DNA from: Geosiphon pyriformis
Lineage: Eukaryota > Glomeromycota > Glomeromycetes > Archaeosporales > Geosiphonaceae
DNA length: 64,000 nucleotides
Direction: 5' to 3'
NCBI GenBank assembly: GCA_016748015.1
Contig: JAAOMT010000441.1
Coordinates: 322,005-386,004, forward strand
In this document: piece after piece, positions 23,724 to 36,722 of the stretch
How positions within the stretch are numbered: the stretch's first letter is position 1
How the letters are laid out: every line of letters starts with the position of its first letter
Translations under genes and position numbers: made by a program
The notes under the pieces: model-generated
What the model was told of the DNA's origin: nothing
Databases searched by the model: none
What the model saw: the letters and a program-made list of their open reading frames with translations, nothing else

Positions 23724-25629
23724 GTGGACTTGGAAGCTGCTTTTGGTAGTAGTATGTCGAATAAGAAGGCTCCTGTTGGTGCTTCTTCTGATTCTGTTGG
23801 TGGTCCCTTCTCTCAAAAAAAAGAATTTCCCTTCGCCATATGAATCAGTCTGGTGATAGAAACAAAGCTGCTTTGGCCAAACCTATTTCTGGTGGGAGTC
23901 AATACTCGGATATGGAAAGTGATTCTGGTGACAGTGTTGCTAGTGGCATCTTGGCTGGTGGTAATGATGGTTCTTTTCTTGGCTCGGCTGCAACTACTCC
24001 TAAGGCAAAGAGAGTTAAGAATAATTTGGACTGCGGTTCCCCTCTTGGTTTGTTAGATTACAACATGAATGATGATGATGGCGGTTTTCTCCCCCCTTCT
24101 CTTGGTATTCCTTTAGAAAAAATGTGGTTGGATCCCAAGATTGTTAAATCTCAAGTGGAAGTTGCTATTAGGAAATCCTTGCATTAGATATTAATCTCTC
24201 GGCTGTGGAAGGCAAATCAGCGACTGTAAAAACTCATTTGATCAGAAAATTGTTTTCAAAAATCAACAGTTTTGGGGGGGCCACTACCCCCTCAAAATTT
24301 GAAGGGATCATCAGATTGACGTTTACTTTATCAGAGAGCATGGAAAAGACCGTATCATTGGCCAAGAAAAATAACATCATAGTAAACAACAATCTTAAGA
24401 GACAAGGAATTTGCTCAGATCGGGCCATAGTAATTAAGAAAATTTCCATGGACATGCCAAAGAAAATGATTATCGCCGCAGTATCTGAGTATGGTCAAAT
24501 AGTGTCTATCAAAGTTCAGTTAATTGGGCTATGGCAGAAGGCTGTGGTGGAGTTTGCCGAATCTAGTCAGGCTGATCTGTTGGCGTCAAAATGGTCTTTC
24601 CTAATTGGAAAAGATTCTGTGTGTGTGGCCAAGGCTGTGGGAGATCGTGAGACATGGGCTTTTAGGGATCAATTCAGGGTGCTTCTGTTTACTTTGCCAG
24701 TGGCAACGACAGCTCATAACCTTGGGAATCTTTTGAAAGGGGCTGGTGAGAAAACTTGTATCATCAATTGTTCATTGGAGACTGGCAACAGAACACGCTG
24801 TGCTGTGGTATGTTTTGAATCTGATGAAGCTATGGAATCAGTCTTTCACACAGAACCAATCTTGGGTAGAATGAAACTCTCATGGGCTAAGTTGGATTTG
24901 GTTCGCTGTGAATGGTGTGGGAAGTTTGGTCATTCTGCCTTAGAATGTGATGCTGAGGTTGCATCAGATTTTCAGTTACACAAATCTTTTAAAAAGCCTG
25001 CTAACTTGGATACTTATCTCCAATTGGCCAAATTATATGCTAAAAAGAAGGTTCCGATCTCTCATCCTGTCACTTTTGGAGGCAAATCCTGGACCCAAGT
25101 GGTCTCAGTTGCTTCGGTCTTTTGTGTTTCTTTTGATGGCTCTGGTTCTGGTTCTCTGCTCTTTGGTGCTTTGAGTTCTGGTAATACCTCTCCCCTTCCC
25201 TCTATGGTCGATGCCCCCTTGGGTGCACATTTAGTGTGTCTGGAATGCTCTGTAGAGCTTTTATCTAATCAAATTTCGAACATTCTTCTTTGTTTTGACA
25301 ATCTCAGTTTGGTGCCTTTAGCTCCTCCTTCTAATATGATTCCTCCGGTGGATACTTCTTAACTGTCTGTCTCTGGTTCTCTCATGGTGGCTAACTCTGA
25401 CTTGAATTCCAACATGGTGTTAGACGTTCCTTTGACTCAACCCATTTCTTTCCCTTCTGGTGATGATAATTCTCAATTGGGTCATAGCAGTTCCAAGGTG
25501 CTGACTTCTAAAATTGGTGTTTTAGAATCGAAGTTGATTGCTCTCGATGTCTCCATTGGTTCAATTTTGGCGAAGTTAGAGCAGATGTGTGCTGGTTTGG
25601 GTCCTCTGGTCCTCTCTTCATCTCAATGA
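23724..25629 (+). pseudogene. LINE ORF1, alpha subfamily, lightly broken
   Basis: By comparison with copy 1, the ancestral start is at 23724, where this copy has GTG instead of ATG; the next ATG is 23754. Two single-base frameshifts break it: one in an A8 run near 23814-23822, and one near 24178. After 24205 it stays open to a TAA at 25360, then to the TGA at 25627-25629. The RRM-like region (IVIKKISMDM, WQKAVVEFAE) is at about 24430-24620, and the zinc knuckle CEWCGKFGHSALEC is at about 24907-24948. The function should be RNA packaging and nucleic-acid chaperoning. Confidence 0.85.
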
Positions 25630-28600
25630 CCAGTTATATTTGGAAAATTGCCACATGCAATGTTAGGGGTATGAACAATCCTGCAAAACAAAAAGATATT
25701 ATTTGTTGGTATAAAGAAATGAACAATATGATTTCAATTGTTACTGAGACTAAGTTGAAAGATGGAGTTCGCCCTTGAATTATGAATAAGTTTGTTGGCG
25801 TCTGGGTTTTTACTTCTGGTTTAAGTTCTGGTCACATGGGTTCTGGGGTTGCAATCATTATGAACAATTTTTTGGTTCAACATGTGTGTAAGGTGTTAGA
25901 CATTCCTGGCCAGTTTCTTTCTATTAAGCTTCTCTTCAAAAATAAGCTGTCTGTGTCAATTTTGGGGCTATATGCTGGATCATCTTTGGCAGTACGTTTT
26001 TCTCAGGTGGATGATATCAATTTTTTGATCGCGAGGGCAGTAAATGAGTCTTCCTTCATTGTCTTGGGTGGTAACTTCAATGAAGATGATTCTCGCAAAA
26101 GTGCCAGCTTAAAAAAATGCTTTGATTTGGGTTTGGTCAACTCTTTGAGTGGAAGCATGTTTGGAAGGGAAGCTACGTGGAATAATTCTCATGGGGTGGC
26201 TAAAATTATTGATTATGTGTTTGTGTCATCAAGTCTTGTTAATACAATTTTGGGTTGTAATGTATCTGGTGTCAAAGAGTATTTTGACACTGATCATAAA
26301 GCTGTTTCTGTTTCCATGGGTCTTGGTGGTTTGCTAAATGTGCAGTTGAACTCATTGCGCAATTGGGCGAATAAGAATTGCTGGAAGTACAATTTTGTGA
26401 ATGCTGGTGATGCCAATTGGATCAAGTTTAAAGAGGATACTTTGGCGAATGCTGCCATGTTCTATGATGAATTTTATGCTGCCAAGATATGTTTGGATCT
26501 GGACACAATGTGGAGTCACCTTTGCCAAGTGGTGTGTTTGTCGGCTGAAAACGTTTTCAAAAAAAAATGGTTTAAGAGTTTTGACAGTGTCTATAATAGA
26601 GTATCATTCAGATTTCACAAATTAGAACTTTTGGTGTTAAAGATTGTCAAAGCCTCTCATCTGGTCTCTCATGAGGAATTTGTTTCTCTACTTGACACAT
26701 GGAAGAAAATTGATACTGCTAATGCTTCTGTTGTGGAGTCTCTCTTTCTTTTGGGTTCTCATTTTGATACCATTCGTTCAGCTTTGGTCAAGATAAGGAA
26801 ATCTTACCATTCATCTAAGTTGTCAGAGTCAAACCGTGCAAAAAAATCTCAGATCAAGTCGGCAATTGACAAAAAAATGGAGAGTTTTGAGTTGAACAAA
26901 GGTTATACTGTACATAGTGTTTTGGAATGACCTTTCTGCAAGGTGGTTTTAGATCATTTGGTGGTAAGGGATGAGATGGTGTTGGATCCTGCTCCTGTGA
27001 AGTCTAAGGTAGATGAGATTATGGAAGGCTGGGCTAGAAAGCGAAGGGTGGTGCTCGACATTAATGATGAGTGGTCTCGCCAGTATCATCCTTTGGGTTA
27101 TGTTTTTGACAAAGCTTTTTCTGATATAATGGGTTTGATCGACTTCGACGAATTGTTTGGGGTTGTTTCCAACCTGCCGGATGACAAAGCTGCTGGCCTT
27201 TCGGGTATCTCAAATGAGCTTTGGAAACATTGCGATGTTTCAGTCCTTAATATGCTCTTGGTGCTTTTGAACTCTTGTCTGTCTAAGAAATCTGTCCCTG
27301 GCCCTTGGAGAGAAGCTTGGTTTTTGATGATTCCCAAACCATATGAATAGAAGGGTGTTCTTACAAATACTTGTCCTATTGTACTGATTGAGACAGCTCA
27401 CAAGATTCTCTCCAAAATACTCTCAAACAGGATTTCTTCAGCATACAGCACTCATGATGTTCTTTGTGGTGACAATTTTTCAGTTTTGAAAGGTACGATG
27501 ACACAGTCCCCCATTTTTGCAGTTGGTTTGGTTGTTGAAGATGTCCTGAAAAAAAACAGAGAGCTTTGGCTGGTCTTGCAGGATATGAGGAAGGCATATA
27601 ATTCAGTTGGCTGGGAGCATTTGGAGAAGTGTTTGGTCAGAATTAAAATGTGTGACAAGTTTATTTGGTTTTTTGGCGGCATTCACAGAGGTCGCACTAA
27701 TCGAGTCATGACAGATTTTGGTTTGACAGATGGTTATCATGTCCATGATGGTTTAGATCAAGGAGAGGTTTTTTCCCCTCTCCTGTGGCACATTTTTTAT
27801 GATCCTCTTTTGTGCAAAGTCAAGTGTCAAAAGAGTGTCTGTGGGTATAGACTAATTTCTCATTTTGTTTCTAAGAGTGGTCGTGTCAAATTGCAAGCTG
27901 GGCTTTCTTCTTATTTTGCCGCTGGTGCCTTTGTTGATGATACAATTTGGGTTGGCAGTAGTCAGAGTGCAACTCAACACATTTTGGACATTGCTAGCGA
28001 GTTTTTTCGGATTAATGACATCTCAATAAACAATGACAAGACAGTAGCTATTCCTATCAATTGTAAAGTTGGAAATTCCACTCTTTTCATTAGTGGTTCC
28101 CCTATCTCTGTTGCCAAAAAGGGTGAATCCTATTGGTATCTGGGCATATTTTTGTCAACTGAAGGCCTTTCCAAACCCAGTTTAGCTAAGGCGCATTCGG
28201 ACATTTATTTCTTTACAAATTTGGTTCTTAAAAAGGCTATCTCAGATAAGCAGTTCTTATATTTGATTTCAGCGGTTCTCCAATCTATAATTAGCTACAG
28301 GACACAATTTAGCTTTGTTTCTATAGGCATTTGCAACAAGTGGGATGCTATGATTTGTAAGGGTCTGAAGCTTAAATCTGGACTTCCACTTGATTTTCCT
28401 AGTGATTCGATTCACCACCCCTTCTTTTATGGTTTAGGATCTTTCCTGCAAATTCAGTCTGAAGGCAAAGTTGCTTCTCTTATTAATTTTGCCAACTCTA
28501 GTGGGATTGTGGAACGTTTGTTTTCTCATAGATCTCATGACCTGCAGGTTTTATGTTGGTGCCCTATTTATTCATTGAGTTCTCCTGTTCGCATTCGTGT

Positions 28601-30307
28601 TAGCGCTTCTAATAATTTTTTGGTGGGTTTGGTTCACATGCTTTATAATTGCAAATTGTCTTTGAGTGGATCCTTTCCCAATTCCTTTCGTGCCAATAGT
28701 GGGATGCCCATGTCGACTGTTTTGAGTAAATCAGTTTTCTCTAGGTGTCTCCCCTTACTTCAGTGGTATGGTGTGGCCTTTGTAGACCAACTTTGTGATC
28801 ATTATGGTACTGTCTTTGATTGGTCTACATTTAAGCGATGAAAGAAACTGGACCCCCATGGCCCTATTCCTGAATGGTTCAGACTTTCTGCTGTGTTTCT
28901 TGCTGGAGAGGATTTCTCTCCTGCCCGCATCTCTTTTCTTGCTAATATTGGTCCCTTAAACATTCTGGGTTTCTCTGGTTTTGTGTTTGTCTGCGATCGT
29001 CTTTCGCAAGTTAATGCAAGGGTGCTATCAGTCTACACTGATAAGTCATTGAGAAATTTGGGTACAGTTGGCTGTGAAGTGGGTGCTACGGCTTTTTTCG
29101 AGGACATTGGTATGGGTTTGGGTGTTGGCGTGTCTGAGTTGATGTCATCTACCATGGCTGAGTTATAGACAATTGCGTTGGCTCTCGAGTGTGTTCCTGT
29201 TTTTAGTAATGTACATTTATTTTCAAATAGTCAGTCTGCTTTGGATGCTTGCAAATCAGAATTGGGTCTGGTGGTTCCTGATTTCCATAATCGGTGTTGG
29301 ATTGAGCATCGGCACATTGCCAACGTCATATACAGTAAGGGCCTAAAAGTTACTTGGCACAAAGTCAAAGGTCATTCTGAAATTTTGGGAAATGAGCATG
29401 CTGATGTAATTGCCAGTGCTGTTTCTGTTTTTGACTGGTTTCTTCCTCCTCACCTAGATGAACACTTTTTGATGGCTGATGGCAATGTTGTCTCTGACAA
29501 TTCAAGGCATTTCGTCCATGACACTTTTCATGCCATATGTCGTGTGCGTTGGGAGGTGGGATCTGGTTCTAAAATTTTGCCTGTCAACTTGTGTGTTGAT
29601 GTTGATTGGTCCTGCTCTTCTTTGGTGTGGCATCCTGATTTGCATATAGCCACTGGTTTCACTAACAAGATTTCGGCTAATGCACACTCTTATTTTATGA
29701 AGGCTTTGCATCATCAGTTGTCTGTGGCTGTTCGAAAACGGCTTTATAATAGACTTTATCCCAGTGTGTTGTGTCTATATTGTGGTAATGTAGAGATGTC
29801 GAGTCATGTTTTTTCTTGTAAGGTCGATGATTTTGCTTGGTGTCAGTTGTTAAATTCTCACATAAACACTTGGAAAACGGTTCTTCTGTCTCTTCTTCGG
29901 TTTTGTTGCAGTTGTTGTCATCTTGTGTTTCAGGGTCCTCAGTATTTATGGCCCTCCATAAGGGTTTTGTTTTTGATGAATGGTTCGGTGAAGCTGTTTC
30001 CGTCTTCCATAATCCCAAGGTGGCATGTTTGGAGATTGTTAATTTTGCATGTTCTCTTGGCCTCGCTTTTAGAGATGAGATCTGGTTGGTTTGGGCCAAA
30101 CACCATGCCTATATGGAAAAGCATGGACTGATTTCTTTGGATGGTTTATCTCTTACTTCGGTCTCTGGTTTGACTTCACGGCTTTCCGCTGGTGTGGTTG
30201 ATTTGCTTGGTATTGATGAAGCTTTTGGTGTGCATTTTGGTTTTCGCAAGTCTTATATGTTTTTTTCTGGCATTGGTGATTCAGCTTCTGTCTATATAGC
30301 TGCATAG
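25626..30307 (+). pseudogene. LINE ORF2: endonuclease, RT, RNase H (few lesions)
   Basis: The ATG at 25626 overlaps the ORF1 stop as ATGA. The endonuclease is complete in motif terms: IATCNVRG, TETKLK, GLYAG, GGNFNED, IIDYVFV, FDTDHKAV (25650-26320). RT has FVDDTIWVG near 27930-27950. RNase H is damaged: YTDKSL replaces YTDGSL (29035) and SNSQSALDAC replaces the SDSQ form (29228), a D-to-N change in a catalytic position. The C-terminal zinc motif CLYCGN...HVFSC is near 29770-29820. Stops occur at about 25776 and 28839 (Trp to TGA), 27348 (Trp to TAG), 29166 (Gln to TAG) and 26928 (TGA). One frameshift lies near 29870. Confidence 0.9.
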
Positions 30308-30449
30308 TGTTGTCTTGACTGACCCGAGTGACTGGTTATGTGTAGAAAGTGCATGATTCATGCCTAGTTTAGATTATTTCTTTGATGTATAGTGCTAGGT
30401 TGTGTGTGGACCTCATTCGTTAAATAATAATAATAAAAATAAAATAAAA

Positions 30450-31044
30450 TTTTATTTGTAATATTAACAAAAATAAGATAAAAAAGATATAATTTTTGAT
30501 ATTGTTTTTATTAAAAAAATATTGTTTTTGTTAAAAAAAAACAGTATATAAAATACAAAATAAAATTATAAAACATATAAAATTTAGTAATAATAATTAA
30601 ATTATATATTTATATAATTGTATTTATAATATTAATAAATTAAATAATAATAAACAACTTTTTTTTTAATTTTGTATTTAATTTATTTATTTATTTTTTA
30701 GTTTATAAACAAAATTATAATGTATAATTACTTTAGTTATAAAGTTTTATAATAAAATATTTTTGGTTTTTTAAATAAAATCATTTAAATATTTTAAAAT
30801 TATTAATAATAATAAGCAAAACAAGAGATAAAAAAACAAAATTGTTAATTTAATAATTATAAAAAAAATTTTTTGTTTAAAATATTAAGTAATATAACAA
30901 AAAACTTTTGCTATTTAAAAATTTTTAATTAAATTACAAAGCTAATATTAAAACACAAGTAATTTGTTAATTTATTTAATATTAAAAACTATTAATTAAT
31001 TTAGTATTAATCTTATTAAAACACAAATAATTTTTTTTTAATTA
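30450..31044. other. AT-rich spacer between two LINE 3' ends
   Basis: About 0.6 kb of A/T-rich sequence. Two LINEs in opposite orientation end tail-to-tail here. No gene is seen. Confidence 0.7.
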
Positions 31045-31167
31045 ACGTATTTATTAAGTAAAGCCTAATTGCTATCTAGTACAAAGAACCAAACTAAGTG
31101 GCTTAAATTAAATACAACTCATGTATTTACTACATGTGGCTAGCCACTTAGGCCAGACAAAGCAACA

Positions 31168-34100
31168 CTATATATCTATATTAACATGTATATTATAATT
31201 TAATTCAGAAAAAAAGAGACATAGTTTACAATGGCTAAAACTAACAGCAAAAGCCTTGATAATACCAAGTATTCTAATCATACTATTAAACAGTCTGAAT
31301 ACTAAACAACACAACAAGTCTGATATTAGACTGTTATTTCCAACCAAACCAGCTTTTTCTATCTTAATTCTATACTTAAATTTTATCAGCCAAGCCATAA
31401 AACAGTGTAATTTTACTAAAGTTTTTGCAAAATCAACAACAATAGAAACAGCTTTTTTTTTCTCATTAAAAATTCTAAAGACTTCCATATATTAGTCTTT
31501 TAGCACAAACTCCTTGTATATAGTTATATATATACCAACATCTAAAGAACAGCTAAAAAGTATTCTCAAAACAGCAAAAGAAGAAGAAGTACTATGAGCA
31601 TCTGCCAAAGCAGCTCATTGTATAAAAGCCACAGTCAAAATCTTTTTTTAAACACTAGAATCCTAAACACAAGTAAAAATATGATCCAACAACTCTATTT
31701 TACTACACAACAAATACAGCACATTAAGATAATTTTTATTGTATAATTTTTTCTTAACTGCTATTGGTAATCATTTGTGTACAGTTTTTATTATGTACAT
31801 ACAAAAATTGGAAGACTTTTAACTGGTAAAGTCGGCAAACATGTGCAAGTCAGAATGCCAAATTTTTACAGTAGTATTCTAATCTATATCCTAGATTAGC
31901 ACATCTGGGACCACATTACAACCAGGCCCAGATTTTCAATAAGCACAACAAACAGACTGAAATAAATCTCTAACAAAATAGTAAATATTATCAGACATAG
32001 GAGTGTTTTTAGTCATTAAAAAATGTTTCTGCATTCCTATTGGCAAAAAAAAAGAGTATAAACAGTCTTATCTATTACAGCATTAGTTTTAATATTACTA
32101 CAAATCTCAGAATGACTCTTAATCTTAATTCAACTCACAATAAAATCCTTATCCCTAATTAAATTAGCAATATGTCTTCTTTTTAACCAGCATTGATTAT
32201 GAAAATCCAGTATTGCAAATAACATCTCAGAAACACAAGCATTAATAACAGCTTGGCTGTTAATATGCAAGACCACCTCACATAAAGAAAAGACACACTC
32301 CAAAGACAATGCTATAGCCTGTAATTCAGCTAATAGAAAACAAAAGACCATAGGCTCCAATATTAACACTCATGTCCAAAGCAGGGAAATATGCAGTTCC
32401 CACTAGTAATATTAACAGAACCAGCATTTTTCAACAAACCATTCATATAGACCTTAAAAAGGCCAAACCAAAACTATTTTGCACATTAAAAAACCTTTTA
32501 GACAACAAAATATTTAAACCAGAAAACCACACAGACACAGTAGAATTACACAATAAAAAACACTTATTATGCAAATAATCTAATATAAGCTCAAACCAAA
32601 AAGACATAAGACCTCTAGGATTCAGTTTTTTTTACTTATAAAAGATTTTTCAATCCATTATATTGCTCTTTTTATCAAAAAGTCTATTACTAAAAACAAC
32701 TTCAAAACACTTTAAAGAACAAACAAAACTAAGAAACAAAGTTTTCTCTAAAATTGATAATATTAAAAGCAGCCAAGATTATAAAAAGCATTAGATAAAT
32801 TGTTTACCAAAGAAAGCTTATTGTCAATAAAAATTTTTACCATTCCAGCCAAAAAATTGTTCACTAAGCTAATACATAACTTGGTAAGATACTGCAAAGA
32901 GTTTAAAGAAATCCAACCCAAAATCTACAAATCCAAAAATCTGTGATTAAACAAGTGTTCAAAAATGTCTGGAGCATTAGAAAAGGCAATTAAAGTGGCC
33001 AATTTTTTTTCTGACTGAACTTGCTTAAATGATTTCAAACTATACAAAAAAAGATGATGCAAGGCTTCACTTAAGAAATCCCAAGGCAAACAGACTTTAG
33101 ATTTAAGACTCTTCTTAATCATAACATTTTATTTGTAATATATACTAGATAAAATAAAACTAAACTGTGTCCTATAACTGATTATGAGCTATAAAACAGC
33201 TGACACCAAGTAAAAAAACTGTTTATCTATGACAACTTTTCTGAAGACCACATTAACAAAAAAATGAACATTAAAATGAGTTTTGATTATACTTGACTTG
33301 GACAACCTCTTAGTAAACAAAAAGATATTTAGGTATCTATGTGTCTTATTCTTCTTAGCAATAAAAATTAGCTGACCACTAATACTCAATAAAGCAACTC
33401 TAATATTCTGATTGATCGGAATAGCCACTGTTTTTTTATTGTTGATTAAAATATTATTGATCACAAAAAATTCACTAGCAATGTTTAAAGCATATTGAAT
33501 AGAAGCTTGGCAGTCTCTAATCCAAATTGTGTTATTAACAAATATACCAACAGCAAAAAAAAAGACATTTCACCACTATTTTCAATTTTGTCAGACTTCA
33601 TTATAAATTTAGTATCAATTTAGTATTTACACAAATGTTTATGTCTTTTAACTTCACACAAAAGTGGATTGTAAAAAATCTTCCAAAGAAGAAAAGAAAA
33701 AACCTCACCCTAATTCAAATCATTATACATTCTATAGCTACTTGAAAGTTTAAAATTAGTTATTAACCTATTAATCTTGTCTTCATATATGTTGTCAAAG
33801 AATCTAATAAATCTATTACACATTTTGATTTAATACAAGCTAGTCTGTTGTTATTTATAGAATATAAGAATTATATATTAGTACATTAGTTAACCAATCA
33901 GAATAAGACATAGTAAAAAGTAGAATTCTAAGAATCTTCTTAGAGAAATTGTAGAATTCCAAAATTACAGGATTCTTGTATAAGGAATTGCAGAATTGCA
34001 GAATTGTAAAATTCCTCTTAAAGAATTGCAAAATTTTTGGTTAGAGAATTGAAAAATTCAAGAAATCTTGTACAATGAAATTTATGTATATATAGCAGTA

Positions 34101-36722
34101 ATGTTAAAAGCAAAAAAAACAGAATTCTTAGTTTAAAACCTCCAGTTCCAATTCCATATCTATTTCTTCATATAATAGTATTCTATGACTTGAAATAGAA
34201 ACATCAAATATTAATAAAATACTTGTTATCATCACAATTTTTTTTTTTATTAACAACATATGTTGATAATTACCAATACTTAACTATATTAGACCAATAG
34301 CTCTTAATCAAGACTATTGACAAGATACTAATCTTTAAATTGCTTTGGCTTATTTTTTTTATGTTTTGATTTTATTTTTTTTCTTCATTTTGTTTGTTGT
34401 ATACTAATTGATTAAGGATTAAGTGCTGAGTTATTAACATTAAGAATTGTTTGGTAAAAGATTCTTGCAAAAGAGTAAACACTTAGATTTAAGAATTACT
34501 TACCAGAGGATTGCTGGCCATTATGCTGAGAAAAAAATTTAACAGAATTGCAATTTTGGGAAGCTATAGATAAAACAATACTTAAATTTCTGTCTATTAT
34601 ACAAAGAACTCAACCAAAAACCTTCAGATCATAAAACTTTTCAGAAATTACCAACACCACTTTAGCTATTGAGTACCAAGTTACAGGTTTGTTATTTGCT
34701 TCAACATCTTAAATAATCACTTGTAATATTATAAATAATGTCAACCAACTGAGTCATAAGCTTTGCACATATCCTATAAGACCAACCAAAGTTTTTTATT
34801 CTTTTTCAGAGTATTTTTACCCACTGATTCAATAGCAAAAACAGGAAACTAAGTGAACATACTCTTTAAAACTGAAAAATTATCACTTCAGAGAACACCA
34901 AACTTACTATATACAGCAAAAATCTGATTAAAAAAAATCTTGAAAAGAATCTTCCTAACAGTTTTAATTAAAGCAATAGGTTAAGTGTTTGTTAGAATGC
35001 TGTCCCAATTATAAGATTTAAGAATTATTGAGACCCAGGCTTTTTTCCAAAAGGCAAACACACTATTAATAAACAAACACATATTCAGCAACTCCAACAG
35101 AGACCTTATTACTTTATTACCACTATGTTTCCAAAGTTTATTAGGAATACCAGACAAGCCAACAGTCTTGTTATCAGACAAACTATCAATTACCAACTGC
35201 AGTTTCTCTATACTGATTTTTTTTATTACACCAGAAAAAGCATCATCTTTGATATAATCTAAAAGAGCATATTGGTGAGCCCAAAAATCAGACAAAGTCA
35301 TAAGCACAATCCACTTTCTTGTTCAATCTTCTATTATCTTATTCATGCTGTGTTTTATCTCTGGTTCCAAAACCAACTTTTTATCCACTACTAAATAATT
35401 CAGAACCACTTTGTGAAAAGACTGATCCAGAATGCTCTTAATTATATTACTCTTGTTAAAACCAACACTCTCTATATGCTTCTTGATTGTTTTTTTTATA
35501 GATGCCTCTTCAGCCAATCTTGATTCATACATCTTGGATTTTCTGTATTTCTTACAAACTAATAACAAGTGTCTAAGAACAACCAATAACTTACTACCTA
35601 TTCAAATCATGTCTGTAACTATATAAACTTTAACATTATCTAAAGTTGACCATTTTTTTACAAGACAATTAATGTCAAACATGTCACTTAAGCACAATTT
35701 TTTAATAATTTTGGCAACCAACAACTTCAAACCAAAAAACTTAGAAGACTGTTTATTTCTTAAACACTAAAATTTGCTAAACCAAAGCCTAGAAAATATC
35801 TTATCAGCTGATTTTACCATTATTTTTTTCAACAACAACCACATAGCATCCAAATTACCATGAGCATTAATCTCTGAAAATTTATTCCTTATCACTAAAA
35901 ACTTGACAAAAGAACAATTCTTAAATTATAATTATTTGACACTATTAGTATCCTTGATTTTAAACTTTCAGTAATCTTTATTAGTCTGTTTATACAAGTC
36001 ATTTAAGCAGACATTCAAGAGCTTTTCCAGACTAATTGACATCATGACAGCTCTGTAATCAGTGTTAAAGAAAGGAAATACAGAATTAACACCATGACTA
36101 ATAACAGCTAACAACAGATTTTTACTAATAAAAATATAATTTAAGACTTTCTTAACACCTCTTAAATTGTCCCAAGTTGAAGCATTAACCAATAAACATC
36201 TATTAAATAAGTTAACTAAACCCAAATCCAAGCAAAACTTAAAATTCGCACTTTTTCCAGATTTATTTTTATTGAAGTTCTCACCTACAATTACAAAAGT
36301 ACTGGAGTTGACTGCCTTGGCAATAAAAAAGTTGACCTCCAAAGCCATATCAAACTTAGTTTCAGAAAAAGCACCAGTATACAAACCCAAAACTGTAACT
36401 AAAAGTTTGTCCTTAAATAAAAATCACACTGAAATAACTTAACCAGAAACCTCCTTAATCTTAAACACATAATAAGCCAAAAAATTATTTATAACAATAA
36501 TTACATTTACACCAAAAAAACTTTTATTTAAACCAGATGTGAATATCCACACTCTTTCAAACTTATCAGCAATCTATGATTTGATACTAGATCTCAACTT
36601 TGTCTCTATAATAAAAAAATCATGTTATCCAAACTCATATGTTAGCAAACAACATCTTCTTGTTTTGCAGAAACATTGATACTTTGAATATTACATGTGG
36701 CAAATTTCCAAATCAGATCAGT
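31168..36722 (-). pseudogene. LINE ORF2, interrupted by a solo LTR and stops
   Basis: Endonuclease remnants (GLYTG, NFNKN, YIFIS) lie at about 36100-36400 and the central linker at 34980-35590. The RT catalytic block reads FVNNTIW near 33525-33545 instead of FVDDTIW, so both catalytic Asp have become Asn. The RNase H region (LQAIALSLECV) is near 32290-32330, and the C-terminal segment is 31168-31488. Frames agree across 36390-34981 and 33464-32130; one shift occurs between 32130 and 31488. The solo LTR splits the gene at 33849-34728. Confidence 0.8.
33849..34728 (+). repeat. Solo LTR of Gypsy-C family
   Basis: This 880-bp block starts TGTTAT and ends TTGTAATA. It is similar along its whole length to the reverse complement of the Gypsy-C LTR at 54071-54953, including the repeated GAATTCC-like blocks and the segment around ACCAAGTTACAGGTTTG. 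There is no internal region, so it is a recombination remnant. No clean target duplication was seen. Confidence 0.8.

Larger units (their letters stand above)
23603..30449 (+). mobile_element. LINE retrotransposon, alpha subfamily, copy 2 (best preserved)
   Basis: This is a full-length element of about 6.8 kb. It has a T/C-rich leader (23603-23723), ORF1 (23724-25629), ORF2 (25626-30307), a 3' UTR (30308-30420) and a TAA-type tail (about 30421-30449). It is the most intact LINE here: ORF2 has about six stops and one frameshift. The 3' UTR block around 30330-30420 recurs at the 3' ends of the LINEs at 4700, 31045, 51328 and, more weakly, at 50055-50180. Confidence 0.9.

Noticed and set aside
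29695-30099. 134-codon ORF antisense to the LINE RNase H/C-terminal region
   Set aside because: Shadow of the coding strand; the sense frame has clear LINE motifs.
23603-30449. Alternative genetic code with TGA as Trp
   Set aside because: The kinase and RhoGAP genes use TGG for Trp and end normally, and TAG also appears at Trp positions in the transposons. Mutation is simpler.
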